This document shows positions 1 through 7,445 of a stretch of 15,136 bases of DNA, in pieces; position 1 is the stretch's first letter, and each line of letters starts with the position of its first letter. The stretch is from Deltaproteobacteria bacterium (lineage in GTDB: Bacteria > Desulfobacterota > Syntrophia > Syntrophales > UBA5619): positions 1-15,136 of the forward strand of contig JAPLJW010000149.1 in assembly GCA_026388365.1 (NCBI GenBank), written 5' to 3'. The position numbers were made by a program, and so were the translations under genes. The notes under the pieces were generated by a model. It had not been told where the DNA came from. It made no database searches and saw only the letters and a program-made list of their open reading frames with translations.

Positions 1-904
1 AGCACCCCCGGTGGGTGGCGATGGAAAAGCGGATCGTCTCCAGAGCCCGGACCTCGCCGCAGCGGCGATGGCAGGGATGAACCGCCCGCTCGAAATTCAT
101 CCCGTGGACCTCGTCCATCTCCGCCTCTGTGAGCGGTGGCGCCGGCGGGTTGTGGATGAGCCAGCGCGCGTCCTGTTTCTGGCAGAGCCCCTGCGCCGTC
201 CGGGGATCCTGGTTTCGGTAGAAGGCAAGGAACATCTTCTCGAAGGCCGCCGGGTCCGCCGCCGACTCTTCCCAGGAGGGGAGCTCCAGAAAACCAGGCT
301 TTCGTTCCGCCGCGGCATAGCAGAGGCCCCGCAGTTGCGAGACGTCCCGTCCTTCCCGGAGACTCACGGCGAGCTCCAGGACCGTATTTTCCCCCATCCC
401 GTAGAGGAGATAATCGGCCTTCGCGTCGATCAGGACGGAGCGGCGCACCCGGTTCGACCAGACGTCGTAATGGGCGATCCGCCGGAGGCTCGCTTCGATC
501 CCGCCGAGGACGATGGGCTTCGTCTCCTTGAAATAACGGCGGATCAGGTTGTCGTAGGCGATGATCGCCCGGTCGGGGCGGCGGTTGTTGACCCCCCCGG
601 CCGTGAAGTCGTCCTCCCGGCGCCTCTTTCCGGAGGCGGTGCGGTTCGCGACCAGGGAATCGATGCAGCCGCCTGTGACGCCCCAGAAGAGACCTGGTTC
701 GCCGAGGCGGGTGATATCATTTTCGGAATCGATGTCCGGCTGGGGGATGATCCCCACGCGGTATCCGGCGGCGAGCAGGCGCTGCCCGATGACGGAGACG
801 CCGACGTAGGGGCTGTCGAGGTAGCTGTCCCCGGTGATCAGAATCACGTCGAGCCGCGTCCAGCCGAGATTCCGGACTTCCTCAGGCGTGGCGGGGATGA
901 ACAT
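1..904 (-). CDS. YgiQ-family radical SAM protein, N-terminal part (runs off left edge)
   Basis: Reading leftward from an ATG at 904, 301 codons stay open to the window edge. The protein starts MFIPATPEEVRNLGW and continues with LDVILITGDSYLDSPYVGV, DNLIRRYFKETKPIVLGG and ADYLLYGMGENTVLELA. This is the characteristic N-terminal domain (Radical_SAM_N) of the YgiQ/UPF0313 family. The last codons read FSIATHRGC, so the first cysteine of the CxxxCxxC [4Fe-4S]/SAM motif lies exactly at the window edge and the catalytic TIM barrel is outside. Family members are about 600-700 aa and their reaction is poorly characterised. No in-frame alternative start lies between this ATG and an upstream stop. The Shine-Dalgarno is weak (AGAGAG). 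It sits about 118 nt downstream of the b561 gene and may be the last gene of that operon. Family assignment is confident; substrate is unknown. Confidence 0.9.
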   Translation of the reverse strand, partial: MFIPATPEEVRNLGWTRLDVILITGDSYLDSPYVGVSVIGQRLLAAGYRVGIIPQPDIDSENDITRLGEPGLFWGVTGGCIDSLVANRTASGKRRREDDFTAGGVNNRRPDRAIIAYDNLIRRYFKETKPIVLGGIEASLRRIAHYDVWSNRVRRSVLIDAKADYLLYGMGENTVLELAVSLREGRDVSQLRGLCYAAAERKPGFLELPSWEESAADPAAFEKMFLAFYRNQDPRTAQGLCQKQDARWLIHNPPAPPLTEAEMDEVHGMNFERAVHPCHRRCGEVRALETIRFSIATHRGC

Positions 905-934
905 CGTTCTCTCTCTGGTTTTTTCGTCTGAGCC

Positions 935-977
935 AATCCCTTATCTCCTCCGCAGCATCCAGGCTGCGGAAGGGATT
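935..977 (-). promoter_or_regulatory. two-tier stem-loop in the leader of the ygiQ-family gene
   Basis: An 8-bp stem (TCCGCAGC 949-956 with GCTGCGGA 963-970, loop of 6) is enclosed by a 7-bp outer stem (AATCCCT 935-941 with AGGGATT 971-977), leaving a 7-nt one-sided bulge. On the minus strand it lies between the b561 gene and the ygiQ-family start, ending about 30 nt before the ATG. No U-run follows on either strand, so it is not a classic intrinsic terminator. It could be a processing site or leader structure. The structure is seen directly; the role is inferred. Confidence 0.35.
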
Positions 978-1022
978 AGGATTCCGTTGTCATCGGCGAC
1001 GATTCCGCAGGAAGTAAAGCGG

Positions 1023-1421
1023 TTAGAGGTATCCGGTCAGGCGCAGGCCGAGCAGGATCGTGATCAGGGCGGCGCCCGCCAGGAACCGTCCGACGAAACG
1101 GTGATACGCGCGGAGGCTTCCCGCCCGCTCCCGGATTTTGAATTGCAGGAGCCCAAGAAGCGGCGTTGCAACCGCCGCCGCGACGGTCAGCGCCCCGAGC
1201 CAGGTGTGCGGCGAGCGGAGGTGTACCCCCGTGGAGAGGGTCACCGCGGCAACCGCCGCCACAGCTCCGGACAGGATCACAACCGCTCCGGAAAGACCTG
1301 CGCCCCGGTGGAGCCGGAGCCACCACCGCCTTTGCCGCTGCGTCGCCGCAATAAGCAAGGCGGCCACGACCATCACCCATCCCGCCGCCATCAGGGCGGC
1401 ATGCCATTGAAAGAGGATCAT
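1023..1421 (-). CDS. cytochrome b561-like four-helix membrane protein
   Basis: A 132-aa protein almost wholly made of four transmembrane helices (about residues 5-27, 42-62, 72-94 and 110-127). Histidines sit in the pattern of the cytochrome b561 superfamily: H7 (QWHAALMAAGW), H38 (LHRGAG), H72 (SPHTWLGA) and H107 (YHRFVGR). In the family such pairs bind two b hemes and carry electrons across the membrane; here heme binding is inferred from these residues only. The ATG has GGAGG about 11 nt upstream. The gene starts 22 nt after the stop of the exported SOR-like protein, so the two are very likely co-transcribed. That pairing suggests b561 exchanges electrons with the periplasmic partner, but nothing in the sequence proves it. 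An alternative label is a small DOMON-less b561/ferric-reductase-like subunit. Confidence 0.72.
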   Translation of the reverse strand: MILFQWHAALMAAGWVMVVAALLIAATQRQRRWWLRLHRGAGLSGAVVILSGAVAAVAAVTLSTGVHLRSPHTWLGALTVAAAVATPLLGLLQFKIRERAGSLRAYHRFVGRFLAGAALITILLGLRLTGYL

Positions 1422-1443
1422 GGGAAACAGCCTCCGGACTTTT

Positions 1444-1851
1444 TTAGGGAGCCGTCAGTTTTTCGGTCTTTGATCCGAAGACGCTGCAGGTCGCCTTGAC
1501 CTCGATGACGTCGCCGGGAGCGGCATCCAGCGGGTAGGAATAGACGAAGGTCATCGGTTCCGGCTGGCTCTGGTATTCGGTCTTGGAGATCGTTTTGCCG
1601 GCCTTTCTGATCTCGACCGCAGCGATAAAGTGTTTGGCCGGATCGGACACGCCGTGCGTGATCCGGACCTCCAGCGTTTGTTTAGCCTGGTCGTAGGTGA
1701 GAACGACCTCTTTGGGGCCGTGCGCCGCGCCGGGCGCGGGGAGCAGGGCCAGCAGAAGGGCGGTCATCAGGATGCAGGCCGCGAGCGCGCCCCCGTGCAG
1801 ACGGCCTCTGCCTCTCGGATTTTTCTGAAGTCTTTCTTCCGGGATAATCAT
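1444..1851 (-). CDS. exported small protein with superoxide-reductase-like (desulfoferrodoxin) fold, non-canonical ligands
   Basis: A 135-aa protein with an N-terminal signal sequence: basic region to about residue 18, hydrophobic core about 22-38, and probable cleavage after PGAA at 43. The mature chain would then begin with His44 (HGPKEVVLTYD). The mature part resembles the iron-binding domain of superoxide reductases: EVRITH66...KH74FIAAVEI resembles the His-rich loop, and GDVIEVKATC122SVFG resembles the CNxHG segment near the C-terminus. The axial cysteine is kept but the following histidine is Phe125, so ordinary SOR activity is doubtful. The start is supported by AAAGGAG 8-9 nt upstream. 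It precedes the b561 gene by 22 nt. Family placement rests on remembered motif similarity and is moderate. A copper-binding periplasmic protein is an alternative because the predicted mature N-terminus is His. Confidence 0.55.
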   Translation of the reverse strand: MIIPEERLQKNPRGRGRLHGGALAACILMTALLLALLPAPGAAHGPKEVVLTYDQAKQTLEVRITHGVSDPAKHFIAAVEIRKAGKTISKTEYQSQPEPMTFVYSYPLDAAPGDVIEVKATCSVFGSKTEKLTAP

Positions 1852-1883
1852 GTCCGTATCTCCTTTAGGGTTGTTCGGTCGCC

Positions 1884-1908
1884 GCGGGCCAGAGAGCGTC
1901 TCGCCCGC
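1884..1908. other. GC-rich hairpin between the MBL hydrolase and the exported protein
   Basis: GCGGGC (1884-1889) pairs with GCCCGC (1903-1908), with an inner GAGA/TCTC stem and a 3-nt loop. A run of six T follows about 8 nt later on the plus strand, although no plus-strand gene ends here. On the minus strand it lies about 33 nt before the exported protein's start codon. It may be a partial terminator after the MBL gene or a leader structure; the evidence is structural only. Confidence 0.25.
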
Positions 1909-1971
1909 CCCGAAGGTTTTTTGGTGATTCCGGTCGTATTGATCCGCTGTGATGCGGTTGTTTCTTTAATT

Positions 1972-2805
1972 TCAAACGATGATCTCCATGTCCTGATGGA
2001 GGGCGAAGCACTCCAAAGGGCGGCCGGCGGCGATCCGCCGGCAGTCCGCCACCATCTCATCCACGGCTTCGTCCGTCCGCTCCTGGTTGTGGTGGAAGAG
2101 GCCGAGACGACCGACGCCGGCGTCGAGGGCAAGACGCAGCGCGTCCGTATAGACGGAATGGCCCCACGATCGGGTCTGACGGTATTCCCCGGGATTGTAT
2201 TCGGCGTCGTGGACGAGAAGGTCCGCCCCTTTTGCGAAGGCTGCGTAATCATCGTATTTCAGACCGCCCGGATGCCGGTAGCTCAGCTCGTTATCGGTCA
2301 GGTAGACGAAGGACCGCCCGTCTTCCTCGAAACGGTATCCCAGCCCCTGGTTCGGGTGGCTGAGCGGGATGGGGGTGATGGTCATGCCGCCGATTTGAAA
2401 GACCTCCTCACAGGTTTCATGATAGCGGATATCCGCTTTGATGTCTTCAAAATTCACGGGGAAATAGGGGGCGGTCATGATGCGGGAGATCATCTCCCGG
2501 ACGGAGGCCTGGGCAAAGGGGCAACCAAACATGGCGATATGCGTTCCGGACCGGTAGATGGGCCTGAAGAAAGGAAAGCCCATGAGGTGATCCCAATGAA
2601 CGTGCGTGAAGATCATCGTATAATCGTGACGATCCTCGATCAAAAGGCGGTTCCCCAGTCTCCGGATGCCCGTGCCGGCGTCAATGATGACGATATGGTC
2701 GTCCTTCGTTCGGATTTCAAGGCAGGGGGTGTCCCCTCCATAACGCAGATACTCCCTGCCCGAGACCGAAATGGATCCCCTTGCACCCCAGCAGCGGACC
2801 AGCAT
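1972..2805 (-). CDS. metallo-beta-lactamase-fold hydrolase (RNase Z/phosphodiesterase-like)
   Basis: A 277-aa protein with the complete metal site of the MBL superfamily: THVHWDH at 67-73, SH150, D171 (YLTDNE), H199-D200 (LLVHDAEY) and H238/H239 (LFHHNQ). The opening LVRCWGARGSISVSG and the RYGGDTPCLEI segment are typical of the Lactamase_B_2 group, which includes PhnP-like and RNase Z/cyclic-nucleotide phosphodiesterase-like enzymes; the substrate cannot be fixed from sequence. No signal peptide is seen, so it should be cytoplasmic. The ATG at 2805 has GGGAAGGG just upstream. It starts 33 nt after the stop of the HD-GYP gene on the same strand, so the two are probably one transcript. A role in cyclic-nucleotide or nucleotide signalling fits the neighbour but is an inference. 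Confidence 0.85.
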   Translation of the reverse strand: MLVRCWGARGSISVSGREYLRYGGDTPCLEIRTKDDHIVIIDAGTGIRRLGNRLLIEDRHDYTMIFTHVHWDHLMGFPFFRPIYRSGTHIAMFGCPFAQASVREMISRIMTAPYFPVNFEDIKADIRYHETCEEVFQIGGMTITPIPLSHPNQGLGYRFEEDGRSFVYLTDNELSYRHPGGLKYDDYAAFAKGADLLVHDAEYNPGEYRQTRSWGHSVYTDALRLALDAGVGRLGLFHHNQERTDEAVDEMVADCRRIAAGRPLECFALHQDMEIIV

Positions 2806-2838
2806 ATCCCTTCCCTCTCATGGCTCCGGTTAAAGAAT

Positions 2839-4377
2839 CTATACCAGACGGAAATCCTTTTCCCGGAAGATGCGCAGGCAGGCATCCACTACGGCGGGGT
2901 CGAAAAGAATCCCCCGCTGCGCCCCGATCTCCTCCAGCGCCTTGTCCAGCCCCGGCATCGGCCGGTATGAGCGGTGCGAGGCCATCGCCTCCACCACATC
3001 CGCCACCGCCAGCACCCGCGCCTCCGGCAAAATCTCATCCCCCTTCAAACCCAGGGGATATCCCGATCCATCCATCCGTTCGTGATGCTGCCAGACGATC
3101 CGCGCCACGGGCCACGGAAACTCGATGTCATTCAGGATATCATACCCTGTCTGGGAGTGTGTTTTGACCTGTTGAAACTCCGCCGCCGACAGCTTTGCGG
3201 GTTTGTTCAGAATTTCCGACGGGAGCGGGATCTTTCCGATGTCGTGAAGTATGCCCGCTGTCCGGATTCCCTCCAGGGTTTCATCGGAGAGCCCCATCTC
3301 CATTGCGATCGTCCGGGCCAGATCCGCAACCCTTTTGTGATGTCCGGCCGTGTAAGGCTCCTTCGTTTCGACCGCCTGGGCGAGCGTCCGCAGGGTCGCC
3401 CCCATCGCCTGCCGCAGGCTGTCCAGCTTGCGGTTCAGTTGCGCCTCCTCTTCCCGGCGGTCGGCCAGCGACCGCTGCAGAACTTCGGTCCGCTGGCGCA
3501 CGATCAGGGTCAGGTGCGACCGGTACCCTATCAACAGACCGATCAGGATGGCCAGCAGGATGGCGATGGCCAGGGTCATCCCGCGGAACTGGAGGAGGGG
3601 TTTCTCCACGGCCGCGGTCCACCCCTCCGCGGGAAGGGCGGCCAGTTTCCAGGACCCGTCGGGGAGGTCAATCTGAACGGAAACGGGGTTTTCCACCGGG
3701 ACGGTTTTCTTTCCGGACAGGAGACGGCCGGAACGATCCAGCAGGGCGATCTGCAGACCCTGCGGCGGGGTATCCAGACCCGCTTCGGTGAGGATGGGGG
3801 GGAGGTCGAGGACAAGGGAAATCAGTCCCCACAAGTTTTCCTCCGCATAGACGGCCTGCCGTGCGACGAGTCCCAGCCCCTTGGGGCGAAGCGCATAGGG
3901 ACCGCTGACCACGATCCGATGCGAGCGGACGGCGCGCTGGACGTCGGCGCGGACCTGCGGGCGGGCTTCGTTGAGAAGATCCTTGCCGGTCAGGCTATCG
4001 TCGCTCCCCGCAGGCGAGATGAACTGGGTGATTCCGCCGGGGGCGATGGAGAGACTGCGGACGCCGCTCGCGCCGCTGCTGAGCCCTGCCCCAAAGGCGG
4101 CGAATTCCGCCGGGGCGATCCCCTGATTGGCGCGGATGCGTTCATCCACGAAGGTCTTAAGCGTCTTCAGGATGGCCAGGCGGCTGTTGATTTCCGTGCT
4201 GAGGGCTCGGCCCTGGACCGCCAGAATTTCGGCAACCTGAAGGCGTTTTTCGACAATGAGCCGCTCCTGGAGCCAGAGACCGGCCCACCACCAGGCCGGC
4301 AGAAGGAGGGTCAGTGCGAGCAGGGCGGCGATTACGGATCGACGGCGGGGTCTGTTCTTCAACGGTGATTCAATCAT
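2839..4377 (-). CDS. membrane sensor HD-GYP phosphodiesterase with extracytoplasmic CHASE-like domain
   Basis: Counting from the ATG at 4377 gives 512 aa. TM1 is about residues 14-36 after a basic N-terminus. A periplasmic region of about 60-260 has CHASE-like features (GVRSLSIAPGG, NEARPQVRADVQRA, SGPYAL). TM2 is about 266-285, followed by a short coiled coil and the HD-GYP domain at about 330-505. Catalytic and metal-binding motifs are intact: HHKRV, HDIGK (378-382), KTHSQ, HHERMDGSGYP (431-441) and ADVVEAM. The family hydrolyses cyclic di-GMP to pGpG/GMP, and here activity is presumably tuned by an external ligand bound by the CHASE-like domain. A TTG 15 nt further upstream (4392) is a possible alternative start, but neither has a strong Shine-Dalgarno. 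The MBL hydrolase gene follows after 33 nt. No GGDEF or EAL domain is present. Confidence 0.9.
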   Translation of the reverse strand: MIESPLKNRPRRRSVIAALLALTLLLPAWWWAGLWLQERLIVEKRLQVAEILAVQGRALSTEINSRLAILKTLKTFVDERIRANQGIAPAEFAAFGAGLSSGASGVRSLSIAPGGITQFISPAGSDDSLTGKDLLNEARPQVRADVQRAVRSHRIVVSGPYALRPKGLGLVARQAVYAEENLWGLISLVLDLPPILTEAGLDTPPQGLQIALLDRSGRLLSGKKTVPVENPVSVQIDLPDGSWKLAALPAEGWTAAVEKPLLQFRGMTLAIAILLAILIGLLIGYRSHLTLIVRQRTEVLQRSLADRREEEAQLNRKLDSLRQAMGATLRTLAQAVETKEPYTAGHHKRVADLARTIAMEMGLSDETLEGIRTAGILHDIGKIPLPSEILNKPAKLSAAEFQQVKTHSQTGYDILNDIEFPWPVARIVWQHHERMDGSGYPLGLKGDEILPEARVLAVADVVEAMASHRSYRPMPGLDKALEEIGAQRGILFDPAVVDACLRIFREKDFRLV

Positions 4378-4441
4378 GGTCCTCAACGCCAAGAAGGAAG
4401 AGGTGAAAAATTCCGATCGGTTCTGCCTGTCAATCGCCTAA

Positions 4442-4480
4442 GATTTTCCGCCGCGTGACGGAGTCCGCATGAAGCGGAAA
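4442..4480 (-). promoter_or_regulatory. leader RNA with mutually exclusive pairings before the HD-GYP gene
   Basis: GCGGAAA at 4474-4480 (plus-strand reading) can pair distally with TTTCCGC at 4445-4451, or its GCGGA part (4474-4478) can pair locally with TCCGC at 4464-4468. The two pairings exclude each other. The element lies inside the roughly 170-nt leader expected from the promoter at 4559-4587. It does not match the GEMM c-di-GMP riboswitch consensus that I know. Pairing is seen; regulation is speculation. Confidence 0.25.
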
Positions 4481-4558
4481 GATCATGGGCGGGTCCTCGC
4501 CGGTAAAAGGTTTCGCCTGCCTTTGACCAAAATCCGGCGCCCGGCCTCATTCACCGCT

Positions 4559-4587
4559 AAAATAACCGCTTGATTCCGTCCTGTCAA
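4559..4587 (-). promoter_or_regulatory. sigma70-type promoter for the HD-GYP/MBL operon
   Basis: On the minus strand TTGACA (4587-4582) is followed after exactly 17 nt by TATTTT (4564-4559), a perfect -35 and a 4/6 -10 hexamer. Transcription would start near 4550 and run into the HD-GYP gene, leaving a leader of about 170 nt. The dyad CTTGA-N10-TCAAG (4569-4588) covers the -35 and most of the spacer and could be an operator. There is no other good promoter-like match close to the HD-GYP start. Confidence 0.55.
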
Positions 4588-4855
4588 GCAATAAACACGC
4601 CTCCGCCGACGGATGCCATTGTAAGAATAGAACATTTGCAGACCCGCCCCCGGCAGGACGCGTGAATCCCGTTGCCTCGGCAGATGAGGATGTGATAGAA
4701 GTAGCAGCGCCGACCGGCATCCGGGGAGGCGGTGCATATCGTCAAGCAGCCGGTGCAGGGGGAAAGCCGGACCGTTCCGGAAGCGAAAATGGACGCAAAA
4801 CCGCGTCATTTTTCACAATGCCCCGGATGCTTTACCGGGCGAAAGGGAAAAAAAG
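4588..4855 (+). other. non-coding region upstream of copZ
   Basis: No convincing gene is seen in this 268-bp stretch; the short open frames across it have basic, low-complexity translations. A weak candidate plus-strand promoter is TTGCCT (4672-4677), 18 nt, TAGAAG (4696-4701). Two small dyads are visible: CCGGA-N4-TCCGG at 4767-4780 and CCCGG-N8-CCGGG at 4822-4839, the latter directly before the copZ ribosome binding site. I could not recognise a CueR, CsoR or CopY operator, so copper regulation of the downstream genes remains unproven from the sequence. Confidence 0.4.
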
Positions 4856-5056
4856 ATGGCAACGATCAAAATCAAGGGAATGACCTGCCGGCACTGCGTT
4901 ATGGCCGTGACGAAGGCGCTCGGCGGCATCGATGGAATTCGGGATGTGCAGGTGAACCTGGAGAAGGGCGAGGCGGCCTTTGCGGAGGAGAAGCCGGTGG
5001 ACCGGGAGCTGATCCGGGAGCGGATCATCAAAGCGGGGTTCGACGTTGCCGACTGA
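4856..5056 (+). CDS. copZ: copper chaperone, heavy-metal-associated domain
   Basis: A 66-aa single HMA domain (ferredoxin-like beta-alpha-beta-beta-alpha-beta) with the metal-binding loop GMTCRHC at residues 8-14, and [13 protein letters not shown] and IIKAGFDV in their usual places. Such chaperones bind Cu(I) through the two cysteines and deliver it to the N-terminal HMA domain or transport site of CopA. AAGGG lies about 9-10 nt before the ATG. The 3' end overlaps the copA start by 11 nt, indicating translational coupling. Length and motif are standard for CopZ. The histidine in CxHC also fits Cu(I) chaperones. Confidence 0.92.
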   Translation: MATIKIKGMTCRHCVMAVTKALGGIDGIRDVQVNLEKGEAAFAEEKPVDRELIRERIIKAGFDVAD

Positions 5057-7319
5057 CCAAACCCTCAAAACGACCGTTTCCGTGGGCGGGATGAGCTGCG
5101 CCGCCTGCGTCCGCCGCGTGGAAAACGCCCTCCGGGAGGTCCCGGGGGTGACGGAGGTCGCGGTGAACCTCGCGACCGCGCGGGCGACCGTCTCCCACGC
5201 TCCCGGCTGGGCCGGCGTCGAGGCGCTCCGGCAGGTGATCGCCGATCAGGGGTACGAGTTCCTGGGGATCCCCGACGACACCCGGGAGGACCCGATCGGC
5301 GCGGCGCGCGAAAAAGAGATCAAAGACCTCCAGACCCGCTTCGCCATCGGGATCGTCCTTTCCGCCATCATCTTTGTCGGCTCCATGCAGCACTGGTTCC
5401 CGTTTCTGATAGGGATCCCCCGGCAGCCGCTCCTCATGGTCCTCTTCTTCCTGACGACGCCGGTCGTCTTCTGGGTGGGGAGCCGGTTTTTCATCGGCGC
5501 CCTCAAGGCGGCCCGCCAGAAGACGACGGACATGAACACGCTGGTCGCCGTCGGGGCGCTTTCGGCCTGGCTCTATTCCTCGCTCGCGACCTTCTTTCCG
5601 CGGTTTTTCGCCGGGGCGGAGATCATGCCCCACGTCTATTACGACGGGGCGGCCTTCATCGTCACGCTGATCATCCTCGGCCGGCTGCTGGAGGCGAGGG
5701 CGAAGGGGAAAACCTCCCAGGCCATCCAGCGCCTGATGGGGCTCAAAGCCAAAACGGCCCGCGTCGTCCGGGAAGGCGTCGAGACCGATATTCCCATCGA
5801 AGGGGTCGTCCAAGGCGATATTGTCATTGTCCGGCCCGGGGAGAAGATCCCGACGGACGGCGTGGTCGTCTCCGGGAATTCCAGCGTTGACGAGTCGATG
5901 CTGACCGGGGAGAGCATGCCGGTCGCCAAGGAGGCGGGGAAGGAAGTCTTCGCTGCGACGCTCAACCGGACCGGGAGTTTCACGTTCCGGGCAACGCGGA
6001 TCGGCGCCGAGACGGCGCTGGCGCAGATCATCCGCCTCGTCGAGGAGGCGCAGGGATCCAAGGCCCCGATCCAGCGGCTGGCGGACAAGGTGGCCTCCAT
6101 CTTCGTCCCCGTCGTCTTTGGGATATCTCTTGTGACCTTCGCGGTCTGGTATTTTCTCGTTCCCGACCCCGTCTTCAGCCGTGCCCTGCTCAATTTTATC
6201 TCCGTCCTTGTCATCGCCTGTCCGTGCGCCCTGGGGCTTGCGACCCCCACCGCGGTCATGGTCGGGACGGGGCTGGGGGCGGAAAACGGCATTCTGATCA
6301 AGGGAGGGGAGAGCCTGGAGAATGCCTACCGCCTCCGGACGGTTGTCTTCGACAAGACCGGGACGCTGACCCGCGGCGAACCGGAGGTGACGGATATGGT
6401 TCCTGCCCCCGGGATCGCGCCGATGGAGGTCTTGCAGGCCGCCCTCGACATCGAGGCCGTCTCCGAACACCCCCTGGCCCGGGCGGTCCTGGAGCGGGCA
6501 AAGCGGGATGGCATGCATGCTGCGGAGGTGAACGGATTCGAGGCCGTCTCCGGCCTCGGGGTAAAGGCCATCCGGAACGGGAAGGCCCTGCTCCTCGGCA
6601 ACCGCCGTTTTCTGGAAGGGGAGGGGGTAGGAGAAACCGGTATGGGTGGCGTCATGGAGGGTGAGGCCGCGAGGCTCGCCGGCGAGGGGAAGACCTCCGT
6701 CTTCGTGGCGGAGGGCGGGCTTATTCTCGGTCTGCTGGGATTTGCCGATCAACCCAAGCCCTCCGCGGCTGCGGCCGTCGCCGCTCTGAAGGGAATGGGG
6801 CTTAAGGTCGCCATGATCACGGGAGACAACGCCGGGACGGCGAAGGCAATGGGCAGAATCCTCGGCATCGACCGGATCCTCGCGGAGGTCCTGCCGGGCG
6901 ACAAGGCCGCGGAGATCCGGCGCCTCCGGGAGGCGGGGGAGGTTGTGGCGATGGTGGGGGACGGGATCAACGACGCCCCGGCGCTCGCGGCCGCCAACAT
7001 CGGGATTGCGATCGGCGCGGGGACGGACGTGGCCATCGAGGCCTCCGACATCACGCTCATGCAGGACGACCTTCTCGCCGTGCCGCGGGCGATCCGCCTC
7101 TCCTTCGAGACGATGCGGACGATCCGCCAGAACCTCTTCTGGGCGTTCATCTACAACATCATCGGGATCCCGATCGCCGCCGGCGTCCTTTACCCCCTCT
7201 GGGGGATCCTCCTCAACCCGGAATTCGCCGCGGCCGCGATGGCGATGAGTTCCGTCTCGGTCGTCGGCAATTCCCTCCGCCTGCGGCGCCGCTGGCGCCG
7301 CGTCCTGGTGCTGCCTTGA
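5046..7319 (+). CDS. copA: P1B-type Cu(I)-exporting ATPase
   Basis: A 757-aa P1B-1 ATPase that exports Cu(I) from the cytoplasm using ATP. Order: one N-terminal HMA domain (GMSCAAC, C18 and C21), transmembrane helices, actuator loop with TGES at 287-290, transport-site CPC (392-394, [12 protein letters not shown]), phosphorylation site DKTGTLT with D436, the P1B nucleotide-domain motif SEHP (473-476) and hinge GDGIND (638-643). The final helices carry YN (FIYNIIGIP) and MxxSS ([14 protein letters not shown]), the residues that define Cu(I) specificity. The chosen start is TTG at 5046, overlapping the end of copZ by 11 nt. The next in-frame ATG lies inside the GMSCAAC motif and would destroy the metal site. 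The start should be confirmed, but the gene identity is secure. Confidence 0.95.
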   Translation: MPTDQTLKTTVSVGGMSCAACVRRVENALREVPGVTEVAVNLATARATVSHAPGWAGVEALRQVIADQGYEFLGIPDDTREDPIGAAREKEIKDLQTRFAIGIVLSAIIFVGSMQHWFPFLIGIPRQPLLMVLFFLTTPVVFWVGSRFFIGALKAARQKTTDMNTLVAVGALSAWLYSSLATFFPRFFAGAEIMPHVYYDGAAFIVTLIILGRLLEARAKGKTSQAIQRLMGLKAKTARVVREGVETDIPIEGVVQGDIVIVRPGEKIPTDGVVVSGNSSVDESMLTGESMPVAKEAGKEVFAATLNRTGSFTFRATRIGAETALAQIIRLVEEAQGSKAPIQRLADKVASIFVPVVFGISLVTFAVWYFLVPDPVFSRALLNFISVLVIACPCALGLATPTAVMVGTGLGAENGILIKGGESLENAYRLRTVVFDKTGTLTRGEPEVTDMVPAPGIAPMEVLQAALDIEAVSEHPLARAVLERAKRDGMHAAEVNGFEAVSGLGVKAIRNGKALLLGNRRFLEGEGVGETGMGGVMEGEAARLAGEGKTSVFVAEGGLILGLLGFADQPKPSAAAAVAALKGMGLKVAMITGDNAGTAKAMGRILGIDRILAEVLPGDKAAEIRRLREAGEVVAMVGDGINDAPALAAANIGIAIGAGTDVAIEASDITLMQDDLLAVPRAIRLSFETMRTIRQNLFWAFIYNIIGIPIAAGVLYPLWGILLNPEFAAAAMAMSSVSVVGNSLRLRRRWRRVLVLP

Positions 7320-7445
7320 CCCTCCACACCCCAGGCATGGGGGTCCGCACCAAGCGGTAAGCGGAGAGAACAAACCTGTAACATCAGGAGAAATCGATCT
7401 CCTCGACTCAATTTGACAGGAAAAAGGAAAGGAGGATGACTGGGT
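7320..7445 (+). other. spacer with two small hairpins between copA and the DUF3795 gene
   Basis: ACCCC/GGGGT (7328-7332 with 7340-7344) forms a short stem just after the copA stop, and AGGAGA-N6-TCTCCT (7386-7403) forms a perfect 6-bp stem. Neither is followed by a T-run, so termination is uncertain and the two genes could be co-transcribed. A GGAGG ribosome binding site for the next gene follows at about 7432-7436. Confidence 0.3.

Noticed and set aside
11..931. A 306-codon plus-strand frame at the left edge
   Set aside because: The opposite strand encodes a clear YgiQ-family N-terminal domain through the whole interval.
1630..4368. Long plus-strand open frames opposite the exported protein, MBL hydrolase and HD-GYP genes
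   Set aside because: They mirror real minus-strand genes with complete catalytic motifs; the plus-strand translations are low-complexity and have no recognisable domain or ribosome binding site.
4378..4560. Possible GEMM c-di-GMP riboswitch in the HD-GYP leader
   Set aside because: The context is tempting, but the conserved GEMM core and tetraloop receptor sequences that I know are not found; only simple alternative stems are present.
4483..4809. A 108-codon minus-strand frame upstream of the HD-GYP gene
   Set aside because: The candidate sigma70 promoter lies inside it, its translation is Arg/Leu-rich without motif, and no Shine-Dalgarno precedes it.
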